Positions 35,651 through 46,422 of a stretch of 47,414 nt of DNA are shown here, one piece after another. Origin of the DNA: [Mycobacterium] nativiensis (GTDB lineage Bacteria; Actinomycetota; Actinomycetes; Mycobacteriales; Mycobacteriaceae); assembly GCF_020172685.1 (NCBI RefSeq), contig NZ_CP083986.1, forward strand, positions 2,066,115 through 2,113,528, read 5' to 3'. Within the stretch, counting starts at the first letter, position 1. Each line of letters starts with the position of its first letter. Below the pieces are notes generated by a model that was not told the DNA's origin, made no database searches, and worked only from the letters and a program-made list of their open reading frames with translations. The position numbers and the translations under genes were made by a program.

Positions 35651-36991
35651 ATGGACCGTCAGAAGGAGTTTGTACTCCGCACGCTGGAGGAACGCGACAT
35701 CCGTTTCGTCCGGCTCTGGTTCACCGATGTTCTGGGTTACCTGAAGTCGGTTGCGATCGCCCCGGCCGAGCTCGAGGGCGCCTTCGAGGAGGGTGTGGGC
35801 TTCGACGGTTCGGCGATCGAGGGCTTCGCCCGGGTCTTCGAATCCGACATGGTCGCCCACCCCGACCCGTCGACATTCCAGCTGCTGCCGTGGGTGTCGG
35901 ACGCCGGCCGGCAGTACTCGGCGCGGATGTTCTGCGACATCACCATGCCGGACGGATCCCCGGCGTGGGCGTCGTCGCGGCACGTGCTGCGCCGGCAGCT
36001 GGCCAAGGCCGGCGAATTGGGCTTCTCCTGCTACGTGCATCCCGAGATCGAGTTCTTCCTGCTCGAGCCCGGCCCCTACGACGGGTCCATCCCGGTCCCG
36101 GCCGACGACGCCGGATACTTCGACCAGTCGATCCACGGGTCGGCCACCAACTTCCGCCGGCACGCGATCGACGCACTGGAGTCGATGGGCATCTCCGTGG
36201 AGTACAGCCACCACGAGAACGCCCCCGGCCAGCAGGAGATCGACCTGCGCTATGCCGACGCGCTGTCCATGGCCGACAACGTGATGACCTTCCGCTACCT
36301 GATCAAGGAGATCGCGCTCAAGGAGGGCGTGCGGGCGTCGTTCATGCCCAAGCCGTTCCGGGAGCACGCGGGCTCTGCGATGCACACCCACATGAGCCTG
36401 TTCGAGGGCGAGGTCAACGCCTTCCACAGCCCCGACGACCCGCTGCAGCTGTCAGCCACCGCCAAGTCGTTCATCGCCGGGATCCTCGAGCACGCCAACG
36501 AGATCAGTGCCGTCACCAACCAGTGGGTGAACTCCTACAAGCGGCTGATCCACGGCGGTGAGGCTCCGACCGCGGCATCCTGGGGCGCGTCCAACCGCTC
36601 GGCGCTGGTGCGGGTGCCGATGTACAGCCCGCACAAGACGTCGTCGCGTCGGGTCGAGGTGCGCAGCCCGGACTCGGCCTGCAACCCCTACCTGGCGTTC
36701 GCGGTGATATTGGCCGCCGGCCTGCGCGGGGTGGAGAAGGGCTACGAGCTCGGCCCGCAGGCCGAGGACAACGTGTGGGCGCTGACGCCCGAGGAGCGCC
36801 GGGCCATGGGCTATCGCGAGCTGCCCGGCACCCTGGAGCGCGCGCTGAGCGAGATGGAGAACTCCGAGCTGGTCGCAGAAGCGTTGGGGGAGCAGGTTTT
36901 CGACTTCTTCCTGCGTAACAAGCGCCAGGAGTGGGCGAACTACCGCAGTCACGTGACACCCTACGAGCTGCAGAACTACCTGGCGCTGTAG
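35651..36991 (+). CDS. glnA2: Glutamine synthetase GlnA2 (type I)
   Basis: This 446-residue enzyme is the second type I glutamine synthetase, equal in length to M. tuberculosis GlnA2. Conserved segments are [34 protein letters not shown] and NRSALVRVP. At the position of the adenylylated tyrosine of GlnA1 there is a Trp (NVWALTPEE), so it is probably not controlled by GlnE, despite the glnE gene being 14 bases downstream. The start is the ATG at 35651; the gene follows hip1 by 20 bases. Confidence 0.96.
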   Translation: MDRQKEFVLRTLEERDIRFVRLWFTDVLGYLKSVAIAPAELEGAFEEGVGFDGSAIEGFARVFESDMVAHPDPSTFQLLPWVSDAGRQYSARMFCDITMPDGSPAWASSRHVLRRQLAKAGELGFSCYVHPEIEFFLLEPGPYDGSIPVPADDAGYFDQSIHGSATNFRRHAIDALESMGISVEYSHHENAPGQQEIDLRYADALSMADNVMTFRYLIKEIALKEGVRASFMPKPFREHAGSAMHTHMSLFEGEVNAFHSPDDPLQLSATAKSFIAGILEHANEISAVTNQWVNSYKRLIHGGEAPTAASWGASNRSALVRVPMYSPHKTSSRRVEVRSPDSACNPYLAFAVILAAGLRGVEKGYELGPQAEDNVWALTPEERRAMGYRELPGTLERALSEMENSELVAEALGEQVFDFFLRNKRQEWANYRSHVTPYELQNYLAL

Positions 36992-37005
36992 AGCCTCCGA
37001 CGGTC

Positions 37006-40000
37006 GTGGCCTACCCCGGAGCGCAGCGCCGCAAGCTGCCCAGCGTCGGGCGCCTCGGCTTGGTCGACCGGTACGCCGCGGCGGACCTGACCCAGCTGGG
37101 CTGGTACAGCGCCTACACCCAGCCGCACGTCGACGTGCTCTGGGCGCTGTCACGTGCCCCCGACGCCGACGCCGCACTGCGCACCCTGGTTCGGCTGGCC
37201 GAGGCGCCCGGCATCGACTGGGAAGAGCTGAGCGCGGCGCTGATGGCCGACCGCGGGCTGCGGGGACGGCTGTTCGGGGTGCTGGGCTCCTCGCTGGCAC
37301 TGGGGGATCACCTGATTGCCCACCCGCAGTCCTGGAAGCTGCTGGCCAGCCCGCAGCGCCCCGATGACACCGAAGACTGGGCGATCACCCTGCCGTCGGC
37401 GGACGAGCTGCGAACCATGTTCTCCGACTGCGTCGCCGAGACCACCGACGGCGCCTACATCGAGCGGCTGCGGGCACTGTACCGGGATCGGCTGCTGGTG
37501 CTGGCGGCGATCGACCTGTCGCCGAACGTGGTCGAGAGCCTGCCGGGCCTGCCCTTCGTGGCGGTCGGGGAACACCTGGCCGACCTGGCCGACGCCGCGC
37601 TGGCGGCCGCACTGCAGGTAGCCCAGAACCAGGTGTGCGGCGCCGAACCGCCACCGCGCCTGGCCGTGATCGCGATGGGCAAATGCGGTGCGCGGGAACT
37701 GAATTACGTCAGCGACGTCGACGTCATCTTCGTCGCCGACGACGCCGGCGCGGTGAGCACCCGGGTGGCCGGTGAGCTGATGGCGGTGGCCGGGGAAGCG
37801 TTCTTCGTGGTGGACGCCGGCCTGCGGCCCGAGGGCCGCAACGGCGCGCTGGTGCGGACCCTGGACTCCCACATCGCCTATTACCAGCGGTGGGCCAAGA
37901 CCTGGGAGTTCCAGGCGCTGCTCAAGGCGCGCCACGCGGCCGGTGACGCCGAACTGGGCCGGGCCTACGTCGAGGCGATGCTGCCGATGGTGTGGACGGC
38001 CTGCGAGCGTGAGGATTTCGTCGTCGACGTGCAGGCGATGCGCCGCCGGGTGGCGCAGCTGGTGCCGGCCGATATCCGGGCCCGCGAGATCAAGCTGGGC
38101 GCCGGGGGCTTGCGCGACGTGGAGTTCGCGGTGCAGCTGCTGCAGCTGGTGCACGGCCGCGCCGACGAGTCCCTGCATGTGGCATCCACCGTCGACGCGT
38201 TGGCGGCGCTGGGCGCCGGCGGCTACATCGGCCGGGAGGACTCGGCGACTCTGACCTCGTCGTATGAGTTCCTGCGCCTGCTGGAACACCGGCTTCAGCT
38301 GCAACGACTCAAACGCACCCACATGCTGCCGCCGCCCGACGACGACGAGGCGCTGCGCTGGCTGGCCCGCGCCGCCCACATCCGCCCGGATGCCCGTCAC
38401 GACGCGTTGGGGGTGCTGCGCGAGGAGCTCAAGGCGCAGAACCTGCGGGTGTCGCGGCTGCACGCCAAGCTGTTCTATCAGCCACTGCTGGAATCGGTCG
38501 GTCCGGCGGCCCTGGAGTTGGCCGGCGGACTGACGCCCGGTGCCGCCGAACGGCAGCTGGCCGCGCTCGGCTACGAGGCGCCGGAGAACGCGCTGACGCA
38601 TCTGGCTGCGCTGACCAATCAGAGCGGCCGGCGCGGACGCGTGCAGACGGTGCTGCTGCCCAAGCTGCTCTACTGGCTGTCGGACACCCCCAACCCCGAC
38701 GCCGGCCTGCTGGCCTACCGGCGGCTCAGCGAGGCGCTGGCCGCACAGCGCTGGTATCTGAGCACCCTGCGCGACAGCAGCGCCGTGGCCAAACGACTGA
38801 TGCGGGTGTTGGGCACCTCGGCCTACATTCCGGAGCTGTTGATACGGGCGCCGGACGTCATCCAGACCTACGGCGACGGTCCGACCGGGCCGAAGCTGCT
38901 CGACACCAGCCCGGACGCGGTGGCGCGGGCGCTGATCGCCTCCGCGGGCCGGTACGCCGACCCGGTGCGCGCGATCGCCGCGGCCCGCAGCCTGCGCCGC
39001 TACGAGCTGGCCCGCATCGCCTCGGCGGACCTGCTCGGCCTGCTGCATGTGACCGATGTCTGCCGGGCGCTGACCGCGGTGTGGGTGGCGGTGCTGCAGG
39101 CGTCCCTGGACGCGATCATCCGGGTCAACGTGTCCGCCGACCAGGAGGCCCCGGCCAGGATCGCGGTGATCGCGATGGGCCGGCTGGGGGGACGCGAGCT
39201 CGGCTACGGCTCGGATGCCGACGTGATGTTCGTCTGCGAGGCAGTCGAGGGAGTGAGCGACCCCGATGCGGTGCGCTGGGCGACCTCGATCGCCGAGCAG
39301 GTCCGGGCGCTGCTGGCGACGGCCAGCGTCGACCCCCCGTTGCAGGTCGACATCAATCTGCGCCCGGAGGGACGCAACGGCCCACCGGTACGCACCCTGG
39401 CCTCCTATGCCGCCTACTACGCGCAGTGGGCGCAACCCTGGGAGATCCAGGCGCTGCTGCGGGCGGACTCGGTCGCCGGCGATGCGGACCTGGGCCGCAG
39501 ATTCCTGCTGATGGTCGACGAAACCCGCTACCCGGCCGGCGGGGTGTCCGCTGACGCGGTGCGCGAGATCCGCCGGGTCAAGGCGCGCGTCGACGCCGAG
39601 CGGCTGCCGCGGGGCGCCGACCCGAACACCCACACCAAACTGGGCCGGGGCGGGTTGGCCGACATCGAGTGGACCGTGCAGCTGCTGCAGCTGCGCCACG
39701 CGCACCGGGTTCCGGCGCTGCACAACACCTCCACGCTGGAAACGCTGGACGCGATCGCCGCGGCCGAGCTGCTCGACTCCGACGACGTGGATCGGCTCCG
39801 GCAGGCCTGGCTGACCGCGACCCGAGCCCGCAACGCGCTGGTGCTGGTGCGCGGCAAACCCACCGACCAGCTGCCCGGGCCGGGGCGTGCGCTCAACGCG
39901 GTTGCGGTGGCCGCGGGTTGGCCTGGTGGAGACGGCGGCGAGTTCCTGGACAACTACCTTCGGGTGACGCGACGCGCGAAGGTCGTGGTGCGCAAGGTAT

Positions 40001-40011
40001 TCGGAGATTGA
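37006..40011 (+). CDS. glnE: Glutamine synthetase adenylyltransferase/deadenylylase GlnE
   Basis: GlnE adds AMP to and removes it from glutamine synthetase (GlnA1 Tyr406) according to nitrogen state. The protein is 1001 residues from a GTG at 37006 ([19 protein letters not shown]); the frame is open upstream but inside glnA2. Two nucleotidyltransferase domains are visible: the N-terminal one with [11 protein letters not shown] and [14 protein letters not shown], and the C-terminal one with [10 protein letters not shown] and [14 protein letters not shown], matching the deadenylylase and adenylylase halves. The ribosome site is weak. Confidence 0.96.
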   Translation: MAYPGAQRRKLPSVGRLGLVDRYAAADLTQLGWYSAYTQPHVDVLWALSRAPDADAALRTLVRLAEAPGIDWEELSAALMADRGLRGRLFGVLGSSLALGDHLIAHPQSWKLLASPQRPDDTEDWAITLPSADELRTMFSDCVAETTDGAYIERLRALYRDRLLVLAAIDLSPNVVESLPGLPFVAVGEHLADLADAALAAALQVAQNQVCGAEPPPRLAVIAMGKCGARELNYVSDVDVIFVADDAGAVSTRVAGELMAVAGEAFFVVDAGLRPEGRNGALVRTLDSHIAYYQRWAKTWEFQALLKARHAAGDAELGRAYVEAMLPMVWTACEREDFVVDVQAMRRRVAQLVPADIRAREIKLGAGGLRDVEFAVQLLQLVHGRADESLHVASTVDALAALGAGGYIGREDSATLTSSYEFLRLLEHRLQLQRLKRTHMLPPPDDDEALRWLARAAHIRPDARHDALGVLREELKAQNLRVSRLHAKLFYQPLLESVGPAALELAGGLTPGAAERQLAALGYEAPENALTHLAALTNQSGRRGRVQTVLLPKLLYWLSDTPNPDAGLLAYRRLSEALAAQRWYLSTLRDSSAVAKRLMRVLGTSAYIPELLIRAPDVIQTYGDGPTGPKLLDTSPDAVARALIASAGRYADPVRAIAAARSLRRYELARIASADLLGLLHVTDVCRALTAVWVAVLQASLDAIIRVNVSADQEAPARIAVIAMGRLGGRELGYGSDADVMFVCEAVEGVSDPDAVRWATSIAEQVRALLATASVDPPLQVDINLRPEGRNGPPVRTLASYAAYYAQWAQPWEIQALLRADSVAGDADLGRRFLLMVDETRYPAGGVSADAVREIRRVKARVDAERLPRGADPNTHTKLGRGGLADIEWTVQLLQLRHAHRVPALHNTSTLETLDAIAAAELLDSDDVDRLRQAWLTATRARNALVLVRGKPTDQLPGPGRALNAVAVAAGWPGGDGGEFLDNYLRVTRRAKVVVRKVFGD

Positions 40012-40022
40012 GGAGAACATCA

Positions 40023-40670
40023 GTGGTGGATTTCGGAGCGCGCTCGGGCGTGCCGACGATCAGTGCCGACGAAGGCGAGCGGCTGTCGGGGCGGTACGGC
40101 CCCCTGGCCCAGGCGGTGCGCGACCTGATCGACGCCACCATTCGGACCGAGGGCGACGACGCCACGATCGCCGAGGCGACCGCGCAGATACGCCAGGTGA
40201 CCGAGCAGCTGCGCAGCGGAATCCTCAGCGAGTCACCGGGATTGCGCTACGTCGTCGACGGGCGGCCGCTGGCCTGGGGCAATGCCGTGGTGGGCCTGCG
40301 CAATCCGATCGCCCCGCCGCTGTCGATCCGACACGGCGAGCCCGGCCACTGCTGGACGGACTTTCACCTGGGCGCGGCCTACGAGGGCCCGCCGAATCTG
40401 GTGCACGGCGGGGTGAGCGCGCTGGTGCTCGACCATCTGCTCGGTGAGGCGGCCAGCGAGGGTCTGACCAAGCCGCTCTACACCGGCACCATCACGGTGA
40501 AGTACCTGCGCGGAACACCGCTGGGGTCGCTGCGCGCCGAAGCCTCGGTGTACCGCCGGGAGGGCATCAAAACGTATGCCCGCGGCCATATCTCAGATGC
40601 ATCGGGCGTCACGGTGGAGGCCGAAGGGGTGTTCATCCTGCCGGCCTGGGCGCGCGACGGGGCCGAGTGA
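40023..40670 (+). CDS. PaaI-type thioesterase (hotdog fold)
   Basis: This 215-residue protein has a hotdog thioesterase domain at about 95-205: PPNLVHGGVSALVLDHLLGE is the typical PaaI/YbgC active-site helix, followed by TGTITVKYLRGTPLGSLRAE. It probably hydrolyses an acyl-CoA. The N-terminal 90 residues are extra and mostly helical. GTG at 40023 follows AGGAG by 7 bases (a second GTG is next to it). It starts 11 bases after the glnE stop and may be co-transcribed. Confidence 0.85.
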   Translation: MVDFGARSGVPTISADEGERLSGRYGPLAQAVRDLIDATIRTEGDDATIAEATAQIRQVTEQLRSGILSESPGLRYVVDGRPLAWGNAVVGLRNPIAPPLSIRHGEPGHCWTDFHLGAAYEGPPNLVHGGVSALVLDHLLGEAASEGLTKPLYTGTITVKYLRGTPLGSLRAEASVYRREGIKTYARGHISDASGVTVEAEGVFILPAWARDGAE

Positions 40671-40696
40671 CGGCCGGGTAGGGCATTCTGCATTTC

Positions 40697-40897
40697 TCAC
40701 CAGCCGAAGACGGCCAGGTTTCCACCGGGATTGGGGCGCGGCCCGACCCGCTGTAGGACATGCCGGACCATATTGACGAATGTCGGGTCATAGCTGTCGT
40801 GGGTGAGCGCTGCGGTCACACCGGCCAGATTGTTGATCGCCGGCTGGATGTCGGTGACGTCGAACGTGAACGGCAGGGCGCGATGCCGGTCGCGGAA
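40697..40897 (-). pseudogene. C-terminal gene remnant downstream of glnA1
   Basis: On the minus strand a 66-codon frame bounded by TAA (40900-40898) and TGA (40699-40697) reads like real protein: PFTFDVTDIQPAINNLAG, then THDSYDPTFVNMVRHVLQRV and PRPNPGGNLAVFGW before the stop. It has no plausible start; the sequence upstream in all frames does not continue it before the glnA1 stop at 40946. It is best read as the tail of a lost gene. I do not recognise the family. Confidence 0.55.
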
Positions 40898-40945
40898 TTA
40901 CGGTGTCGGGTCGTGGTGTTCGATCCGGTCCCGCCCAGCAGTTCG

Positions 40946-42382
40946 TCAGCAGTCGTAGTACAGCGCGAACTCGTACGGGTGCGGGCGCAGGTTGATCGGG
41001 GTGATCTCGTGGTCGCGCTTGTAACGAATCCAGTTCTCGATCAGGTCCGGGGTGAAGACCCCGCCCTCGGTGAGGTATTCGTGATCGGCTTCCAGATTGT
41101 CCATCACCTGGGCCAGCGTGCCCGGGGCCTGCGGGATGTCCGCGGCCTCGTCCGGGGGCAGCTCGTAGAGGTCCTTGTCGACCGGGGCGGCCGGCTCGAT
41201 CTTGTTCTTGATGCCGTCGATGCAGGCCATCAGCATGGCCGCGAACGCCAAGTACGGGTTGCTGGACGAGTCCGGGCAGCGGAACTCCAGGCGCTTGGCC
41301 TTCGGGTTGGTGCCGGTGATCGGGATGCGCACACACGCCGAGCGGTTGCGCTGGCTGTACACCAGGTTGATCGGCGCCTCATAGTGCGGGACGAGGCGCT
41401 TGTAGGAGTTGATCGTCGGGTTGGTGAACGCCAGCAGTGACGGGGCGTGGTGCAGGATGCCGCCGATGCAGTACCGGGCGGTGTCCGACAGTCCGGCGTA
41501 GCCGGCCTCGTCGTAGAACAGCGGGTCGCCGTTCTTCCACAGCGACAGGTGCACGTGCATGCCCGAGCCGTTGTCGCCGAACAGCGGTTTGGGCATGAAG
41601 GTGACGGTCTTGCCGTGGGCCCAGGCGGTGTTCTTGATGATGTATTTGAACAGCATCAGGTCGTCGGCGGCCGCCAACAGCGTGTTGAACTTGTAGTTGA
41701 TCTCGGCCTGCCCACCCGAGCCGCACTCGTGGTGGCCGCGCTCCAGGGTCAGCCCGGCGTTGGCCAGGTTGGTGGTCATGGTGTCGCGCAGGTCGACGTA
41801 CTGGTCGTTGGGGGCCACCGGGAAGTAGCCGCCCTTGGGACGGGTCTTGTAGCCGCGGTTGGGGTTTCCGCCGGCCTCGGTCGGTGAGCCGGTGTTCCAC
41901 CAGCCCGAGTCCGAGTCGACCTCGTAGAACGTGCCGTTCATCTGCGAGTCGAAGGTCACCGAGTCGAAGATGTAGAACTCGGCCTCGGCGCCGAAGTAGG
42001 CGGTGTCGGCGATGCCGGTGCTGGCCAGGTAGCTCTCGGCCTTGCGGGCGATGTTGCGCGGGTCGCGCGAGTAGGGCTCGCGGGTGAACGGGTCGTGCAC
42101 GAAGAAATTCAGGTTCAGCGTCTTTGCGGCCCGGAACGGATCGATCTGCGCGGTGGAGAAGTCCGGCAGCAGCATCATGTCCGACTCGTGGATGGACTGG
42201 AAGCCGCGGATCGACGAACCGTCGAAGGCCAACCCGTCCTCGAACACCGTTGCGTCCAGTGCCGACGCGGGAATCGTCAGATGCTGCATCATGCCCGGCA
42301 AGTCGCAGAACTGGATGTCGACGTACTCCACGTTCTCATCGGCCACGAGCTTGAGAATGTCGTCGGCCGTCTTGTCGGTCAC
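40946..42382 (-). CDS. glnA1: Glutamine synthetase GlnA1 (type I-beta)
   Basis: The main glutamine synthetase makes glutamine from glutamate and ammonia; in pathogenic mycobacteria it is also exported. It has 478 residues, as in M. tuberculosis. The adenylylation site is Tyr406 (DLYELPPDE), the target of GlnE. Active-site segments are [37 protein letters not shown], and NRSACVRIP. The GTG at 42382 ([10 protein letters not shown]) follows GGAGGAGAG; a longer frame to 42448 lacks a site. It is divergent from the RDD gene. Confidence 0.97.
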   Translation of the reverse strand: MTDKTADDILKLVADENVEYVDIQFCDLPGMMQHLTIPASALDATVFEDGLAFDGSSIRGFQSIHESDMMLLPDFSTAQIDPFRAAKTLNLNFFVHDPFTREPYSRDPRNIARKAESYLASTGIADTAYFGAEAEFYIFDSVTFDSQMNGTFYEVDSDSGWWNTGSPTEAGGNPNRGYKTRPKGGYFPVAPNDQYVDLRDTMTTNLANAGLTLERGHHECGSGGQAEINYKFNTLLAAADDLMLFKYIIKNTAWAHGKTVTFMPKPLFGDNGSGMHVHLSLWKNGDPLFYDEAGYAGLSDTARYCIGGILHHAPSLLAFTNPTINSYKRLVPHYEAPINLVYSQRNRSACVRIPITGTNPKAKRLEFRCPDSSSNPYLAFAAMLMACIDGIKNKIEPAAPVDKDLYELPPDEAADIPQAPGTLAQVMDNLEADHEYLTEGGVFTPDLIENWIRYKRDHEITPINLRPHPYEFALYYDC

Positions 42383-42505
42383 AGAAGTGCTCTCCTCCGC
42401 AGGTAGCCCCGGTCGGACGCTGGGGTCGCCGCTGCTGACGTTACGCAACCGGGGCGAGGCCCATCGAAGCCGGGTCGGGTTCGCCGCTCGCTTATCGTAG
42501 GGGCC

Positions 42506-42976
42506 ATGAGCCGCACCTTCTCATCGTGGCTGTCCGGGCCGGAGTCGGCCGGACCGCACCCTGACGACGCAGCCCCGGGGGAGAGTCTGGGTCTGCCGGC
42601 TTCCGGGCCGGGCTCGCTGGCCCCGATGGGGCGCCGGGTACTGGCCCTGCTGGTCGACTGGCTGGTGGCCTATGGGCTGGCCGGCCTGGGGGTGAAGGCG
42701 GGCCTGGTGACCCCGGAGCTCCTGGCGACCGTGGTGCTGGGGGTCTGGGTGGTGCTCGGAGCGGCCGCGGTGCGGCTGTTCGGCTTCACTCCTGGGCAAT
42801 ACGCCTGTGGGCTGCGGGTGATCCCCGTGGACGGCAGCGGGGACGGAGTGGGCGTCGTCCGTGCCGTGGTGCGCGGACTGTTGATCGCGCTGGTGGTCCC
42901 GGCGCTGTTCACCGACGTCGACGGTCGGGGTCTGCAGGACCGAGCGACGGCGACCGCGGTGGTGCGCAGCCGCTGA
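42506..42976 (+). CDS. RDD-family membrane protein
   Basis: A 156-residue protein with a proline-rich, polar N-terminus (1-40) and three hydrophobic segments (about 43-62, 66-90 and 118-138). [17 protein letters not shown] is the RDD-domain entry, with Arg and Asp in place, and [17 protein letters not shown] the second conserved part. Function is unknown; the family includes transport and assembly helpers. It lies where Rv2219A does, between glnA1 and the DUF4191 gene, and is convergent with the latter. Confidence 0.85.
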   Translation: MSRTFSSWLSGPESAGPHPDDAAPGESLGLPASGPGSLAPMGRRVLALLVDWLVAYGLAGLGVKAGLVTPELLATVVLGVWVVLGAAAVRLFGFTPGQYACGLRVIPVDGSGDGVGVVRAVVRGLLIALVVPALFTDVDGRGLQDRATATAVVRSR

Positions 42977-42999
42977 GGCCTGTCTGTGTGGGCCTGTGA

Positions 43000-43752
43000 C
43001 TAGCGACGGCGCGCGGCGCGCTGCACGCCGCGCATCTTGGCGCCGGCCGGCATCGGGCCCTTGGGCATCGCCGCGGTGCCGGTACGGGTGCCCAGTGCGG
43101 CAAGCCGGGACTCCAGTGAATCCATCTGCTTGGTGGTGATGTTGGCCGGCAGCTTGGTCAGGAACCGTTCCAGCTTGGCCAGCGGAACCTCGCCGTCATC
43201 GTTGCCCACCACCACGTCGTAGATCGGGACATCGCCGATCAACCGGGCGGTGCGCTTCTTCTCCTGGGCGAGCAGCGGTTTGAGCCGGGACGCGGCGCCT
43301 TCGGCGACGAAGATGACGCCGGGACGGCCGATCACCCGATGGACCGCGTCCAGCTGGCCGGTGGCGGCTACCGCCTGGGTGACCCGCCACTTGCCCCGCA
43401 GGTTGTCCAGCGCCCACGCCGCGGCGCCGGCCTGCCCCTCGGCCTTGCGGTAGACCGACCGCTGAGCCCGGCGACCGAAGATCACGAACGCCACCAGCGC
43501 GCCCAACACCAGGCCGAGCGGGATGGTCGTCACCTTGGCGACGATCCCGCCGTTGAGCGCCAACGCGGTCGTCACGCCTACGACCAGCGTGAACGCGCCG
43601 ATCATGTAGGGCAGCAGCCGCTTGTCCTCTTTGCGCTGGATCTGGAACGCCTGCCACAGCTGGGTGCGGCGCTGCTTGCTGGCGGCCTTGCGGGTGGCTT
43701 TCGCCGCCGCACGGGCAGCCTTGTTCTCGGCGGTGTTGCGCGGTCTGGCCAT
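43000..43752 (-). CDS. DUF4191 membrane protein
   Basis: A 250-residue protein (Rv2219 type) with a lysine/arginine-rich N-terminus (KAARAAAKATRKAASKQRR), two membrane segments (about 49-95: LPYMIGAFTLVVGVTTALAL and VTTIPLGLVLGALVAFVIFG) and a long cytoplasmic tail. The ATG at 43752 is used rather than a TTG at 43761. It follows lipA by 31 bases in the same direction, so it may be part of the lipB-lipA transcript. Function is unknown. Confidence 0.88.
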   Translation of the reverse strand: MARPRNTAENKAARAAAKATRKAASKQRRTQLWQAFQIQRKEDKRLLPYMIGAFTLVVGVTTALALNGGIVAKVTTIPLGLVLGALVAFVIFGRRAQRSVYRKAEGQAGAAAWALDNLRGKWRVTQAVAATGQLDAVHRVIGRPGVIFVAEGAASRLKPLLAQEKKRTARLIGDVPIYDVVVGNDDGEVPLAKLERFLTKLPANITTKQMDSLESRLAALGTRTGTAAMPKGPMPAGAKMRGVQRAARRR

Positions 43753-43783
43753 AGCTACCAAGGATACGCAGCCGGGTCCTGGA

Positions 43784-44740
43784 TCAGCCGTGGGCCGGGG
43801 CGGCCTGCTCCTCGCGACGGGCCCGGTTCTCCAGCGCCTGTTGGTAGAGCCGGCCGGCGCGATACGACGAGCGCACCAATGGGCCGGACATCACGCCGGC
43901 GAACCCGAGCTCCTCGGCATAGCGGGCATGCTCGACGAACTCCTCCGGCTTGACCCAGCGATCGATCGGGTGGTGCCGCTCGGTGGGCCGCAGATACTGG
44001 GTGATGGTGACCAGCTCGGCCCCGGCGTCGTAGAGGTCCTTCAGCGCGGTGCGAATCTCCTCGGCGGTCTCGCCCATGCCCAGGATGAGGTTGCTCTTGG
44101 CCACCAGGCCGGCGTCGCGAGCCTGCGTCAGCACGCTCAGGCTGCGCTCGTAGCTGAACCCGGGCCGGATCAGCCGGAAGATGCGCGGCACGGTTTCGAC
44201 GTTGTGCGCCAGCACCTCCGGGCGAGATTCGAACACCTCGCCCAGCAGGTCGGGCCGGCCGCCGAAGTCGGGAATGAGCAGTTCGACGCCCGTCTCCGGG
44301 TTGAGTGCCTTGATGGCACGCACCGTCTCGGCGTAGAGCCAGGAACCCTGATCGGCCAGATCGTCGCGGGCGACTCCGGTGACTGTCGAATACCGCAGGC
44401 CCATCGCCTGCACGCTCTCGGCGACCCGGCGCGGCTCGTCGCGGTCCAGCTCACTGGGCTTACCGGACTTGATCAGGCAGAACGAGCAATTCCGGGTGCA
44501 GACCTCGCCCCCGATCAGGAAGGTGGCCTCCCGGTCCTCCCAACACTCGTAGATGTTGGGGCAGCCGGCCTCCTCGCACACCGTGTGGAGTTTCTCCTGC
44601 TTCACCAAGACCTTCAGCTCGGTGTAGTTCGGCCCCATTCGGGCGCGGGTCTTGATCCACGACGGTTTGCGCTCGATGGGCGTCTCGGCGTTGCGTGCTT
44701 CGGCACGGCTTAACCTGCGACCTTCTCCGACGGCGCTCAC
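43784..44740 (-). CDS. lipA: Lipoyl synthase LipA
   Basis: LipA is a radical-SAM enzyme that inserts two sulfurs into the octanoyl chain on E2 and GcvH proteins. The auxiliary cluster ligands are in [13 protein letters not shown], and the radical-SAM cluster ligands in CTRNCSFC. It has 318 residues. The GTG start at 44740 overlaps the lipB stop by 4 bases (GTGA), so the two lipoylation genes are translationally coupled. Confidence 0.97.
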   Translation of the reverse strand: MSAVGEGRRLSRAEARNAETPIERKPSWIKTRARMGPNYTELKVLVKQEKLHTVCEEAGCPNIYECWEDREATFLIGGEVCTRNCSFCLIKSGKPSELDRDEPRRVAESVQAMGLRYSTVTGVARDDLADQGSWLYAETVRAIKALNPETGVELLIPDFGGRPDLLGEVFESRPEVLAHNVETVPRIFRLIRPGFSYERSLSVLTQARDAGLVAKSNLILGMGETAEEIRTALKDLYDAGAELVTITQYLRPTERHHPIDRWVKPEEFVEHARYAEELGFAGVMSGPLVRSSYRAGRLYQQALENRARREEQAAPAHG

Positions 44741-45432
44741 TGAGCCGATGTTACGCGGGGCGCGGAATGGTCGCGCACCGGCAGCAGTCCGTCGAGGGCG
44801 GCGACGACCGCGTCGGCCACCGCCTGCCGGACATCATCCACGCTGGTCAGGCGGCCCAACTCCGCTGACAGTGACGTCACGCCGGCGTCGACGATCCCGC
44901 ACGGCACGATCGAGCTGAACGCATTGAGGTCACAATCACAGTTGAGCGCGAATCCGTGCAGGGTGGTCGCGCGGGCCACCCGCACACCGATCGCGGCGAT
45001 CTTGCGCTCGGGGCGGCCATCGCCGGCGGGCAGCCACACCCCGGACCTGCCGTCTACCCGAATGGTGTTGAGGCCCAAACTGTTACATACCTCGATAAGT
45101 GACTCTTCAAGGCGCCGTACGTAGTTGACCACATCCAGGGGCTCGGCGAGACCGATCACCGGATAGCCCACCAGCTGCCCCGGGCCGTGCCAGGTGATCT
45201 TGCCGCCACGGTCGGTGTCGACCACCGGGGTGCCGTCGAGCGGGCGTTCCTGCGGCTCAGTGCGCCGCCCGGCGGTGTAGACCGGGGGATGCTCCAACAG
45301 CAGCAGGGTGTCCGGGCCGCCGGCCGCCCTGGCCTCGGCCAGGTCACGCTGCAGTTGCCAGGCCGTGCCGTAGTCGACGGCGCCCAGCTGCCGCACGTCG
45401 ATCGGCGCGGAACCGGATCGGATGGACGTCAT
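44737..45432 (-). CDS. lipB: Octanoyl-ACP:protein octanoyltransferase LipB
   Basis: LipB moves octanoate from acyl carrier protein to the lipoyl domain lysine. It has 231 residues with the catalytic pair Lys144 (RKIAAIGV) and Cys178 (VPCGIVDAG), two residues later than the numbering I recall in M. tuberculosis. [17 protein letters not shown] is the conserved substrate loop. The start is the ATG at 45432. It precedes lipA with a 4-base overlap; the dlaT substrate gene is encoded 1 kb away. Confidence 0.97.
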   Translation of the reverse strand: MTSIRSGSAPIDVRQLGAVDYGTAWQLQRDLAEARAAGGPDTLLLLEHPPVYTAGRRTEPQERPLDGTPVVDTDRGGKITWHGPGQLVGYPVIGLAEPLDVVNYVRRLEESLIEVCNSLGLNTIRVDGRSGVWLPAGDGRPERKIAAIGVRVARATTLHGFALNCDCDLNAFSSIVPCGIVDAGVTSLSAELGRLTSVDDVRQAVADAVVAALDGLLPVRDHSAPRVTSAQ

Positions 45433-45476
45433 GAGCGCAGGCTACTCGGATCGCAGCTGCCCGCTCCAGCGCCCAT

Positions 45477-45502
45477 CGAGCGTGCAGCCGGTTTCACGCT
45501 CG
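45477..45502. repeat. Short intergenic palindrome (copy 3)
   Basis: CGAGCGTG (45477-45484) and CACGCTCG (45495-45502) form a perfect 8-base stem with a 10-base loop, between lipB and the epimerase gene. The stem contains the same CGAGCGTG as the first arm of the palindrome at 4799-4861, pointing to one repeat family. Confidence 0.7.
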
Positions 45503-45512
45503 GCGAGGGGGG

Positions 45513-46412
45513 CTAGGGGGTCGGGCGGCGGGTGGCGTAGCCGAGGGCCTCGCCGATGGTGTGGTGCCGGAACTGGAAGCCGGCATGCTCCAGCGCGGCG
45601 GGGATGGCTCGCTGTCCGGTGAGGAGGCTGTCGGCGAACTCGCCGAGCCCGGCGCGCAGCGCGAAACCGGGCAGCAGCATCGGGGTGGGGCGATTGACCG
45701 CGCGTCCCAGCGAGGAGGTGAACTCGGCATTGGTCACCGGCGCCGGGCCGGTCACGTTCACCGGGCCGGACAGCGTGTCATGCGAGATCGCGAACAACAG
45801 CGCCCGCACCTCGTCCACCATGCTGATCCACGACATGTATTGGCGGCCGTTACCGAGCCGGGCGCCGAGCCCCAGGGAGAACAGCGGTCGCAGCCGACCG
45901 ACGACACCGCCTGACGGTGCCAGCACGATACCGGTGCGTGCCAACACCACCCGGACGCCGGAGTCCTGGGCCGGCTGGGTGGCCGCTTCCCAGTCCGCCG
46001 CAAGTTGTGCCAGAAACCCCGTTCCCGCCGAAGCGGACTCGTCGATCGTGCGATCGCGACCGTCGCCGTAGTAGCCGACTCCGCTGGCGCTGATCAATGC
46101 CGGCACGCCGGCGTCGACCACCGCGGCCGAGAGCACCTCGGTCGGGGTGATCCGGCTGTCGCGCAGGCTCTGTTTGAACGCTCCGGACCAACGGCGGTCA
46201 CCGAGGTTCACGCCGCACAGATTGACCACCGCGTCGACCCCGGACAGGGCCTTGACGTCGATATCGCCCGCCTCGGGATCCCAGCGCAGCTCGGCGGTGT
46301 TGGCGGGGGCTCGGCGCACGATCCGCAGAACCTCGTGGTCGGCGGCACGCAGGGCCGACACCAAGGCGGAGCCGATCAGACCGGAGGACCCGGCGATTGC
46401 GACCCTGGCCAC
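45513..46412 (-). CDS. TIGR01777-family NAD-dependent epimerase/dehydratase
   Basis: This 299-residue extended SDR (SDR39U1 type, Rv2216 position) starts with the cofactor motif [33 protein letters not shown], followed by the family end region with a DUF1731 domain ([20 protein letters not shown]), is typical. The catalytic YxxxK of classical SDRs is not evident, and the biochemical role of the family is not settled. The GTG start at 46412 is 10 bases after the dlaT stop. Confidence 0.9.
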   Translation of the reverse strand: MARVAIAGSSGLIGSALVSALRAADHEVLRIVRRAPANTAELRWDPEAGDIDVKALSGVDAVVNLCGVNLGDRRWSGAFKQSLRDSRITPTEVLSAAVVDAGVPALISASGVGYYGDGRDRTIDESASAGTGFLAQLAADWEAATQPAQDSGVRVVLARTGIVLAPSGGVVGRLRPLFSLGLGARLGNGRQYMSWISMVDEVRALLFAISHDTLSGPVNVTGPAPVTNAEFTSSLGRAVNRPTPMLLPGFALRAGLGEFADSLLTGQRAIPAALEHAGFQFRHHTIGEALGYATRRPTP

Positions 46413-46422
46413 CCCGAGCCCC

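Noticed and set aside
37150..40020. A 956-codon open frame on the minus strand opposite glnE.
   Set aside because: It has Arg/Gln/Gly-rich low-complexity sequence with no family features; glnE on the plus strand is unambiguous.
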